Shown here: positions 1 to 5,941 of the stretch, piece after piece | Layout of the letters: every line of letters begins with the position of its first letter | Position numbering within the stretch: the stretch's first letter is position 1 | Source of the DNA: an uncultured Collinsella sp. | GTDB taxonomy: Bacteria; Actinomycetota; Coriobacteriia; Coriobacteriales; Coriobacteriaceae | NCBI GenBank assembly: GCA_900551815.1 | Contig: URXE01000072.1 | Span: forward strand, 1 to 9,000 | Direction: 5' to 3' | Length of the DNA: 9,000 nt | Position numbers and translations under genes: made by a program | Notes under the pieces: generated by a model | What the model saw: only the letters and a program-made list of their open reading frames with translations | The model's database searches: none | Told to the model about the DNA's origin: nothing

Positions 1-307
1 ATGCCCGATCATAATTCCCAGGAGAAGGGCAAGGGCTCATCAAGGCTGCCGTGCTGAGCGGCAGTTGATAGTGGAGCTATGGTACCCCAAAGCGACGCGT
101 CTAGCCAAAACATTCCATCTGGAAACACGGCACAGGCGCAACGGTGCAGACAGTGTGATGCTCAAGATTGATAAAACGTTTTTTCTTCGGCGCATCATCG
201 AACTAAAATATCGCCCAGATAGCAGCGGTTAGAACGGTTGGTAAAATTTTTGCATATACCGTTTTTCCGCAAAAAATGAACTTCTAATTCGGCATACGGT
301 CGATTTT

Positions 308-338
308 TTGGGGTATTCGGTCGGCATTTCGTTATAAT
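308..338 (+). promoter_or_regulatory. Candidate pyk promoter
   Basis: A perfect -10 hexamer TATAAT lies at 333-338, at the end of an AT-rich stretch. The best -35 candidate is TTGGGG at 308-313. It is weak (only TTG matches) and the 19-base spacer is long, so the promoter may depend on an activator or on the -10 alone. Transcription would begin near 345, giving a leader of about 57 bases. No other -10 this good is seen before the gene. Confidence 0.55.
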
Positions 339-391
339 CATCTCAGTTTTATTTCTTATGGTTTATCTATCAGCGCAAGACGATGTCAGAT

Positions 392-397
392 GGAGGT
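392..397 (+). promoter_or_regulatory. pyk ribosome binding site
   Basis: GGAGGT sits 4 bases before the ATG at 402, a near-ideal Shine-Dalgarno sequence. It fixes the start of pyruvate kinase, which also fits the family's usual N-terminus. Confidence 0.85.
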
Positions 398-401
398 CTG
401 A

Positions 402-1862
402 ATGTACAAGCGCACTAAGATTGTATGCACCATGGGTCCCGCCTGCGATAGCGACGAGACCATCCGCGAGATGATCAAGGCGGGCATGAACGTCGCCCGT
501 TTTAACTTCTCGCACGGATCCTACGACGAGCACCACGGTCGCATCGAGCGCGTCCGTCGTATTTCCAAGGAGCTCGGCATGCCCGTCGGCATCCTGCTCG
601 ACACCAAGGGCCCCGAGGTCCGTACCGGCCTTTTGGTCGACGGCAAGAAGGTTGCCGTCAAGACCGGCGACAAGATCGTCGTCACCGCTCAGCCCACGTC
701 CGAGGATTTCCACGGCACCGCTGAGCACATCTCCCTCGACTACCTGGCTCTGCCCTCCGAGGTCGAGAAGGGCTCCCTCATCCTGATCGATGACGGTCTG
801 GTTGCCCTCGAGGTCGAGTCCGTCGACGGCCAGGACATGACCTGCGTCGTCAAGAACGACGGCCTGATTGGCGAGCGCAAGGGCGTCAACATGCCCAACG
901 TCAACATCTCGCTGCCCGCCATCACCGAGCGCGATCGTCAGGACATCCTCTTTGGCCTGACCGAGAACATCGACTACATCGCCGCTTCCTTCATCCGTGA
1001 CGGCGAGTCCGTCCGCGGCATCCGCGAGCTTTGCCGCGAGAACGGTGGCGAGCACGTGACGATCTTCCCGAAGATCGAGTGCGCCCTGGGCGTCGAGAAC
1101 TTCGACGAGATCCTCGAGGCTTCCGACGGTATCATGGTCGCCCGTGGCGACCTGGGCATCGAGATCAAGCCCGAGCTCGTTCCCCACATCCAGAAGGAGA
1201 TCATCGCTAAGTGCAACGCGGCCTACAAGCCCGTTATCACCGCTACGCAGATGCTCGACTCCATGCAGCAGAACCCGCGCCCGACGCGCGCCGAGGTTGC
1301 CGACGTTGCTAACGCCATTTACGACGGCACCGACGCCGTCATGCTGTCCGGCGAGTCCGCTGCCGGCAAGTACCCGGTCGAGGCCGTCAAGATGCAGGCC
1401 AGCATTGCTCTCGAGACCGAGAAATACCTCCCGGCTCACGCTCCGCTCGAGGTTCCGGCTGACGCTCACGGCACCCGCGTCGTCAACAACGTTGTGGGTA
1501 TGTCCGCCGTGAACATGGCCACCACCGTTGGCGCCAAGTGCATCACCGTGCCGACGACCACCGGTCGTACCGCTCGCCTGATTTCGCACTTCCGTCCCAA
1601 CATGCCGATCTGCGCGTTCTCCCGCCACGAGTGGGCCGTCCAGCAGATGATCATGTACTGGGGCGTTATCCCGCACCAGGCCGAGATTACCCAGGGCACC
1701 GTCAACGGCACGATCGTCAAGGCGATCGAGACTGCTAAGGAGCTCGGCTACGTCGAGGCCGGAGACCTGACCGTCGCTACCGCCGGCGATCCCCGCATGA
1801 GCGTCCAGCTCGAGGACAAGGTCTCCTCGACCAACGTTGCTTACGTCGCTCAGGTGCGCTAA
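402..1862 (+). CDS. pyk: Pyruvate kinase
   Basis: This cytoplasmic enzyme catalyses the last step of glycolysis, phosphoenolpyruvate plus ADP to pyruvate plus ATP. The protein has 486 residues, the usual size for the short bacterial form without the extra C-terminal PEP-utiliser-like domain of Bacillus-type enzymes. The order is: A domain start with the nucleotide and metal ligands R33, N35, S37 and D67 (DTKGPE); B domain lid at roughly 72-170; the A barrel with catalytic K224 and metal ligands E226 and D250 (ARGDLG); the MLDSM and PTRAEVADVANA segments; and the C domain from about 355. The C domain carries TTTGRTAR, which resembles the sugar-phosphate effector loop of allosteric pyruvate kinases. 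The stretch after the catalytic lysine reads KIECALG instead of the common KIENQEG. The gene has its own promoter and terminator, so it is probably monocistronic. Confidence 0.97.
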   Translation: MYKRTKIVCTMGPACDSDETIREMIKAGMNVARFNFSHGSYDEHHGRIERVRRISKELGMPVGILLDTKGPEVRTGLLVDGKKVAVKTGDKIVVTAQPTSEDFHGTAEHISLDYLALPSEVEKGSLILIDDGLVALEVESVDGQDMTCVVKNDGLIGERKGVNMPNVNISLPAITERDRQDILFGLTENIDYIAASFIRDGESVRGIRELCRENGGEHVTIFPKIECALGVENFDEILEASDGIMVARGDLGIEIKPELVPHIQKEIIAKCNAAYKPVITATQMLDSMQQNPRPTRAEVADVANAIYDGTDAVMLSGESAAGKYPVEAVKMQASIALETEKYLPAHAPLEVPADAHGTRVVNNVVGMSAVNMATTVGAKCITVPTTTGRTARLISHFRPNMPICAFSRHEWAVQQMIMYWGVIPHQAEITQGTVNGTIVKAIETAKELGYVEAGDLTVATAGDPRMSVQLEDKVSSTNVAYVAQVR

Positions 1863-1890
1863 AACGCACTTGCAAGCACACTTGCATTGC

Positions 1891-1927
1891 AAAGGGCCCG
1901 GAAGGCATTGCCTTCCGGGCCCTTTTT
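1891..1927 (+). terminator. Rho-independent terminator of pyk
   Basis: A 13-bp GC-rich stem (GGGCCCGGAAGGC at 1894-1906 with GCCTTCCGGGCCC at 1910-1922) closes a 3-base loop ATT. It is extended by three A-T pairs and followed by TTTTT at 1923-1927. It begins 28 bases after the pyk stop. The stem is perfect, so termination should be efficient. The AAA at its foot gives only a short U tract on the other strand. Confidence 0.95.
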
Positions 1928-2066
1928 CTGTGCCAATGCCGGCGCACGGCAAAACACGCACTCATTTCTTTACCAAAAGCGCGAAATCCACCCTTCGAGG
2001 CCCAAAAATAAAGTCGCAAGCGCTAAAAGTGTTCGCCCGGTGGCAAACCCACACCTTAACCGACAC

Positions 2067-2084
2067 TGCTAAATCGTTTTAGCA
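2067..2084. repeat. Small perfect hairpin
   Basis: TGCTAAA (2067-2073) and TTTAGCA (2078-2084) are perfect complements around a TCGT loop. No T run follows on the + strand, so it is a poor terminator. It could be a protein-binding palindrome or chance. Confidence 0.4.
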
Positions 2085-2104
2085 AGAGTCAGATCGACCT
2101 GGTT

Positions 2105-2232
2105 TTCGGAAGTATGCGGCAAATTCTGAGACCTCCGAGCACACCTCGTTTTTTCGCAACAAAATGCCTGATAAACTAGCCTCAAAAGCCAGGTCTGCTC
2201 ACAGGGTTTAGATTTTGCCGCATACTTCCGAA
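2105..2232. repeat. Perfect 19-bp inverted repeat pair, 90-bp spacing
   Basis: The left arm at 2105-2123 reads TTCGGAAGTATGCGGCAAA. Its exact reverse complement lies at 2214-2232. The arms are separated by 90 bases, and an inner 6-base inverted pair AGACCT/AGGTCT lies within that spacer. A candidate promoter for the downstream gene lies between the arms, and the right arm would fall in the gene's 5' untranslated leader. A perfect 19-base match is far too long to be chance at this distance. It may be a pair of operator sites for a DNA-bending or looping regulator, or terminal repeats of a small non-autonomous element. I see no clear target-site duplication. Confidence 0.85.
2169..2177 (+). promoter_or_regulatory. 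Candidate extended -10 promoter of the nuclease-like gene
   Basis: TGATAAACT is a TGn extended -10 element with hexamer TAAACT (4 of 6 to consensus). Seventeen bases upstream is only a T-run (2149-2154), a weak -35. Transcription would begin near 2184, about 100 bases before the ATG. The candidate is placed mainly by its position between the two inverted repeat arms. Confidence 0.4.
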
Positions 2233-2272
2233 TTGACACTGGCATCGCACGGTCCAAAAGCATATTTCGACC

Positions 2273-2278
2273 AGGAGG
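2273..2278 (+). promoter_or_regulatory. Ribosome binding site that sets the start at 2284
   Basis: AGGAGG lies 5 bases before the ATG at 2284. It decides between this ATG and upstream in-frame starts such as the TTG at 2215, which has no such site. Confidence 0.85.
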
Positions 2279-2283
2279 ACGTC

Positions 2284-3357
2284 ATGGACCTGACGCTATG
2301 CGGTCAATCCGCCTTTAACTATTACCGTATCCCGCCGCAGGTATTAGGACTTTACCCCGCTGTCAGTCTAGACAACATGGATCGCAGGTGTTGCGCCCTT
2401 GGGAACCATGCGCTTGTTGAAGACCTTCTTCATATGCCGCTTCATCGATTTGTGTTCAGTCGCGAGCAAGTCGGATCACGGAGTTTGTTCAAGTCACACC
2501 TCCTGACCCAAGAGCCACCTCCCGGGTCGTTTAGGCAGACTGAGCATGGATTTGATGTCACGTCCCCGGAGTTCACGCTGCTCACCCTTGCCACGCAGGT
2601 CTCACGCAGCCAGTTACTCATGGCTTGCTACGAGATGTGCGGCTCCTTTGCAGTGTTTAAGCCCTGCGAGCGAACGCAACAACAACTCGATGAAGCTATT
2701 TCGCTTAAGCTCATTCCGCCCAGCTGCGGCTGGGAGCGAGTTAACGACACCAAGGGCAATGACACCAACTTGTGGAAGCGCACGCCGCTTCTTACCGCAG
2801 CGGATATCGCCGCGTTCGCCAAGCAGGCCGCAGGCCTGCGCGGCGTTAAGCAGCTCCGCTGGGCCGCCGAACGCATGACAGGACAGACCGCCTCGCCCTT
2901 TGAAGTCCAGACGTCAATTCTCATCTCGCTCCCCCGCGATGAGGGCGGTCTGGGCATCGACATCACCAATAACGCGCGCATCCCGCTCAGCGAAGCCGCG
3001 CGTTCGCTGTATGACAAAACCTGCTGCTACGCCGATATCCTCATCGAAAGCGCCACCGACAGCATGGGCGTCATCCTTGAATGCCAAGGCCGCTCCGCCC
3101 ACGATGGCGAAGCGGCAAGTCTCTCCGATGCCGAGCGCACCACCGCCCTCACCAGCATGGGCTATGACGTTATCCAGATAACCTATGAGCAAATCAAGGA
3201 CACAAAGAGCTTTAACAACATCGCCGAGCTCATTCATAAAAAGACGGGACTCCCCTACATCCCAAAGACCGATCAGGAACGCACCACCGAAGATGCCCTG
3301 CGACGGGAGCTGTTGGTCAATTGGGATGAACTGTTCTCCGTTAAGCCGGCCGGCTAG
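2284..3357 (+). CDS. Hypothetical protein with C-terminal PD-(D/E)XK / DUF559-like nuclease domain
   Basis: The protein has 357 residues. I recognise the general type (a two-part protein common in Coriobacteriia) but no experimentally known member. The N-terminal half (about 1-180) contains SPEFTLLTLATQ and a CYEMCG motif. It resembles the upstream module of AbiEi/DUF559-type proteins, but no domain can be assigned with certainty. The C-terminal half (about 195-320) looks like a small restriction-endonuclease fold: E207 in SPFEVQ, D251 in YADILIE, then E266-x-Q268 in LECQG with H273, and a final strand YDVIQIT (294-300). The E-x-Q form replaces the usual E-x-K; BglII is a known active enzyme with E-x-Q. 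There is no signal peptide or membrane segment, so it is presumably cytoplasmic. The first part of the gene is less GC-rich than pyk, compatible with transfer. It stands alone, with no methylase or toxin partner. Nuclease activity is inference. Confidence 0.62.
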   Translation: MDLTLCGQSAFNYYRIPPQVLGLYPAVSLDNMDRRCCALGNHALVEDLLHMPLHRFVFSREQVGSRSLFKSHLLTQEPPPGSFRQTEHGFDVTSPEFTLLTLATQVSRSQLLMACYEMCGSFAVFKPCERTQQQLDEAISLKLIPPSCGWERVNDTKGNDTNLWKRTPLLTAADIAAFAKQAAGLRGVKQLRWAAERMTGQTASPFEVQTSILISLPRDEGGLGIDITNNARIPLSEAARSLYDKTCCYADILIESATDSMGVILECQGRSAHDGEAASLSDAERTTALTSMGYDVIQITYEQIKDTKSFNNIAELIHKKTGLPYIPKTDQERTTEDALRRELLVNWDELFSVKPAG

Positions 3358-4202
3358 CAGCTAGCGATCAGGGGGACTGCAGGAACGTCAGGTGCAGCAA
3401 CGCGAGCCGCAAAGCCTGCCTCGGTTAGCTCGACGACCTCGGTAAACGTTGCATCGAAAAACTCCTCGGTTAACAGGCGATACGGCGGATGATCGGGCTC
3501 GCCGGGGTTTTCGCGTACAATCTCGTGCATGACGCCGATGGTCTTGAGCACATACTCCTTATGGATGGGATACTGCCCAAAACGCGTCGCAGCGGTATAC
3601 AGGCGATCGGTCGCGCGCGGGATGGAGACAATGCCCAGCGTCTTGCCAAACCAGTCAAAGTCGCCTTGCTTTTTAATGCGGAACTCCTCACACGGCTTGC
3701 CGCCGTGCGCCTCCAGGTACTGATTCACACGCGTGTTCCATACGGTATCGGCCACCAGATGCGACCAGACGCCCAGCGTCAAATCGAGCAACGACTGCGC
3801 CACATCTTCGGACGCAAGCGAGAACTCACAGGCGCCGGGACCGACAACCGGCTCGGCATCCTTGTAGCGCTGGGGATAGTGCACGCGGTTCAGCCGCTCG
3901 CGTTCCTCGATAATCGAGGTCGCCGCGGCCGGCGCACCGGTGGGCGAACTTTTAAGCAACGGTGCCACATAGGTATCCCAGAACTCGTGCTCGCGCGGCT
4001 TAGGGATAGGCTCGGGCTTTGCAAAGTGCGTAATGCGGTACGGGATGGGATCGGCGATGCCAGGGACCATATAGCCCACGAAGATATCCGGAACCACGCA
4101 GCCAAACAAAAAGGCATTGCGGTCGCGAACGCTCTTGGCAAGCGCACCAGTGCGCTCCAGCAAACGCTCCGTCTGAGCGATATGAATGTTCCAGCTTGGC
4201 AT
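3354..4202 (-). CDS. Zinc-dependent phospholipase C-like protein
   Basis: A 282-residue protein that resembles the zinc-dependent phospholipase C family (PF00882). It starts MPSWNIH, with W4 and H7 where the family has its N-terminal metal-binding Trp/His. It then shows D39 (CVVPDIF), H59 (RITHFA) and the metal-binding stretch GVWSHLVADTVWN with H148 and D152, which together could supply the trinuclear zinc site. Unlike the secreted clostridial and Bacillus enzymes it has no signal peptide, so it is probably cytoplasmic, and its substrate is unknown; lipid hydrolysis is not shown. I chose the ATG at 4202 over the in-frame ATG at 4214 because GGGG precedes it by 5 bases and the family starts at MPxW. 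The predicted promoter would also leave almost no leader for the upstream ATG. The stop overlaps that of the convergent nuclease-like gene. Confidence 0.75.
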   Translation of the reverse strand: MPSWNIHIAQTERLLERTGALAKSVRDRNAFLFGCVVPDIFVGYMVPGIADPIPYRITHFAKPEPIPKPREHEFWDTYVAPLLKSSPTGAPAAATSIIEERERLNRVHYPQRYKDAEPVVGPGACEFSLASEDVAQSLLDLTLGVWSHLVADTVWNTRVNQYLEAHGGKPCEEFRIKKQGDFDWFGKTLGIVSIPRATDRLYTAATRFGQYPIHKEYVLKTIGVMHEIVRENPGEPDHPPYRLLTEEFFDATFTEVVELTEAGFAARVAAPDVPAVPLIASC

Positions 4203-4227
4203 AGCCACCCCCATAAAAACCTGGATA

Positions 4228-4236
4228 ACTATACCA
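4228..4236 (-). promoter_or_regulatory. Candidate extended -10 promoter of the phospholipase-like gene
   Basis: Read on the - strand, TGGTATAGT carries a TGn extension and a hexamer TATAGT one base from consensus. No -35 hexamer is seen at 16-18 bases, as is usual for extended -10 promoters. Transcription would start near 4221, about 19 bases before the ATG at 4202. Read-through from cbiO, 79 bases upstream, is the alternative. Confidence 0.5.
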
Positions 4237-4242
4237 TCACGG

Positions 4243-4261
4243 CAAAGCCGCGCGAGCGGCT
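4243..4261 (-). terminator. Weak hairpin after cbiO, possible terminator
   Basis: On the - strand, AGCCGC and GCGGCT form a 6-bp stem around a TCGC loop, followed only by TTGCC. It lies 21 bases past the cbiO stop. The U tract is too short for a strong terminator, so the phospholipase-like gene may be partly co-transcribed with the metal transporter. Confidence 0.35.
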
Positions 4262-4281
4262 ACGCACGCTCTACGCAGCAT

Positions 4282-5076
4282 CTAGTCCGTAGCACCGCTT
4301 TCGGTTCCATACGACGGCGAAGGCGCCTCGACCACATGGTGATATCGATCGATATAGATGGCACGGGCCCCCAGGCGGCGCACCAAATCTTGGTGATGTG
4401 TGCTCATCAAGACCGTCTTACCGGCAGCAACATAGGCCAGTAGGAAGTTGACCACGATGTCGCAAGAGTCCTCGTCAAGTCCGTTAGTAGGCTCGTCGAG
4501 CACCAGGATATCGGGGTTCATCGACACGACGGCAGCCAGTGCCACACGCTTCTTTTGCCCGCCCGAGAGCTGATAGGGAGAGGCGTCGGCAAGGTCGGCA
4601 ACCTGGAACAGCCCCATGGCATCGCGCACGCGGTGCTCGAGCTCGTCTGCCGGCAGCCCCATCTGCGCGGGACCAAAAGCAACTTCCTCGCCCACCGTAG
4701 CGCAGAACAGCTGGGCGTCGGCATTCTGGAACACAAAGCCCACGCGCTGATGAAAACGCTGAGCGACAGCGGAATCCTTTAGAAACGCCGCATCGATCAC
4801 ATGCCCGTCAAACAGGTATGCCCCTGCGTCCGCGAGTTCAAGGCCGTTAATAAGGCGCATGATCGTCGTCTTACCGCAGCCGTTGGGACCGAGCAGGGCA
4901 ACGAGTTCGCCACGATCGACCTGCAGCGACACGCCATCGACAACCGTATGCCCCGCATAGGAGAACACCACGTTGCGCAGCTCGATGAGCGGCGCAACCT
5001 CGGCGCCGCCCGCACCGTTCGTGCCCGCCGCACTATCCATATCGATCGTCAAAACGTCGCCCTTCCCTATTTGCAT
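4282..5076 (-). CDS. cbiO: ECF metal transporter ATPase CbiO
   Basis: The ATP-binding subunit of an energy-coupling-factor metal importer, acting on the cytoplasmic face of the membrane with CbiQ and CbiM. From the ATG at 5076 it has 264 residues: Walker A GPNGCGKTT (63-71, K69), Q-loop Q117 in FVFQNADAQLF, signature LSGGQ (170-174), Walker B ILVLDEP with catalytic E195, D-loop near 201 and switch H227. All ATPase residues are present. The conserved domain starts only near residue 30 (PLIELRNVVFSY). The true start is uncertain: ATG 5076 has only GGGG directly abutting it, while a TTG at 5052 has GGGAAGGG at better spacing and would give 256 residues. An ATG at 5040 is also in frame. The gene follows cbiQ by 22 bases. 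The ATPase assignment is certain; the metal is judged from the operon. Confidence 0.93.
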   Translation of the reverse strand: MQIGKGDVLTIDMDSAAGTNGAGGAEVAPLIELRNVVFSYAGHTVVDGVSLQVDRGELVALLGPNGCGKTTIMRLINGLELADAGAYLFDGHVIDAAFLKDSAVAQRFHQRVGFVFQNADAQLFCATVGEEVAFGPAQMGLPADELEHRVRDAMGLFQVADLADASPYQLSGGQKKRVALAAVVSMNPDILVLDEPTNGLDEDSCDIVVNFLLAYVAAGKTVLMSTHHQDLVRRLGARAIYIDRYHHVVEAPSPSYGTESGATD

Positions 5077-5098
5077 CCCCAGCCGGAACCAGCAGCGC

Positions 5099-5941
5099 CT
5101 ACAGCACGGCGCACAACACTGCCAGCAGCGCCACGCCGGCCGCATAGACCGCATCGCGCCAGCCAAACCCGGCGCGCGCGGGCGCCGGATACGTACCGGC
5201 AAAGCCGCGGCACAGCATAGCCTCGTCCATCGCGCGGCTGCATTCCATCGCCTTGATAAAGGTCATGCCCATGATACCCGCGATCGAATCGGTACGCGAA
5301 AATCCCTCAGGCGCACGGCCAACGCTGCGCAGCATGACCGATTCGCACAGATCGTGCGCCGTGCGTCCCAGCACCTCGATGTGCTTGAGCGCCATATCAA
5401 ACGTAAAGATAACTTCGTCGGGTAGATGCAGCATCTTGAGCGCCGCCGACATGCGACTCCACGTGAGGGTCCACGAAACGCCCAGCACCAGCGACACATT
5501 AATGAAGGTCTTGAGTGCAATCTTGAGCATGGCGCCCGCGGCAGAAGCGTCCAGCAGCAAGGCGGGCAGCGCCAGAACCACCGCGAGCCCCGCGGCAGCC
5601 AACGCCGGCACAAAAGTCGCGCGCAGTCCGCGTACGGGGCGCACGGCAACGAGCACCAGCGCAATGGCCGCCATCAACATGAGGTACAGCGGGCTTTGCG
5701 TCAGACACACGCACAGGACGCAAACGAACATCCCCACCAGACGCACCGGAGCCGAAACGCAAGAAAGGGCGCGGTCGACCATCGACCCGCCCTCGTGCGC
5801 ACCTCCACCCAGGCGAACCCGCTCAAGCAGGCTCGCCAGGTGCAGGACATTCTTTTGCATCACACGATGCCGAGCCCCCGCGGGCTCGTAACGCTGCTCG
5901 ACCGCAAGCCAGCTAGGCAGCTCGGCTCTTGCCATGAGCAC
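5099..5941 (-). CDS. cbiQ: ECF metal transporter transmembrane protein CbiQ
   Basis: The coupling (T) component that joins the metal-binding CbiM to the ATPase CbiO in the membrane. It has 280 residues, a normal length. Hydrophobic segments lie at about 64-80, 83-100, 110-130, 138-160 and 262-280. The signature helix region CSRAMDEAMLCRGFAG (234-249) carries the Arg-Gly pair 245-246 typical of the cytoplasmic coupling helix that contacts the ATPase. The gene starts at a GTG inside the end of cbiM, overlapping it by 29 bases. AAGGA lies 5 bases before the GTG, which favours it over the ATG at 5935, where the spacing would be 11. The overlap points to translational coupling within one mRNA. Confidence 0.92.
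   Translation of the reverse strand: MLMARAELPSWLAVEQRYEPAGARHRVMQKNVLHLASLLERVRLGGGAHEGGSMVDRALSCVSAPVRLVGMFVCVLCVCLTQSPLYLMLMAAIALVLVAVRPVRGLRATFVPALAAAGLAVVLALPALLLDASAAGAMLKIALKTFINVSLVLGVSWTLTWSRMSAALKMLHLPDEVIFTFDMALKHIEVLGRTAHDLCESVMLRSVGRAPEGFSRTDSIAGIMGMTFIKAMECSRAMDEAMLCRGFAGTYPAPARAGFGWRDAVYAAGVALLAVLCAVL

Larger units (their letters stand above)
1..401. other. Intergenic leader upstream of pyk
   Basis: No convincing gene is seen here. One forward frame stays open from base 2 to a TAG at 230-232, about 76 codons. Its third positions are only mildly GC-rich and it is full of arginine and basic residues, unlike the real genes in this window, so I treat it as chance or at most the tail of an unrecognised gene. 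From about 160 the DNA becomes AT-rich, with T and A runs at 262-276 and 304-309, as expected of a promoter region. The pyk promoter and ribosome binding site lie at the right end. Confidence 0.6.
1930..2283. other. Intergenic region between pyk terminator and nuclease-like gene
   Basis: No gene is supported here. The stretch is less GC-rich than the flanking genes. It contains a small hairpin (2067-2084), a 19-base inverted repeat pair (2105-2123 and 2214-2232), a candidate extended -10 promoter between the arms, and the ribosome binding site AGGAGG at 2273-2278. The frame of the downstream gene is open back to a TTG at 2215, but that start lies inside the right repeat arm and has no ribosome binding site. 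Confidence 0.7.

Noticed and set aside
2..232. Open forward frame at the left edge, possible 3' end of a gene
   Set aside because: About 76 codons without stop can arise by chance. Composition is arginine-rich, third positions are not clearly GC-biased, and no family is recognised. Sequence to the left of the window is needed to decide.
363..1961. Long open frame (532 codons) on the - strand antisense to pyk
   Set aside because: It is a mirror of the strong GC bias at pyk third codon positions. Its sequence is low-complexity (Asp, Gly, Leu, Val) with no recognisable domain, while the + strand frame is an unmistakable pyruvate kinase.
2105..2232. Intrinsic terminator formed by the 19-base inverted repeat
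   Set aside because: The 90-base loop is too large and no T run follows the right arm. The left arm also lies upstream of the predicted promoter.
3489..4292. Open frame on the + strand (267 codons) opposite the phospholipase-like gene
   Set aside because: It is a shadow of the - strand gene. The - strand product has conserved metal-binding motifs, a ribosome binding site and a promoter.
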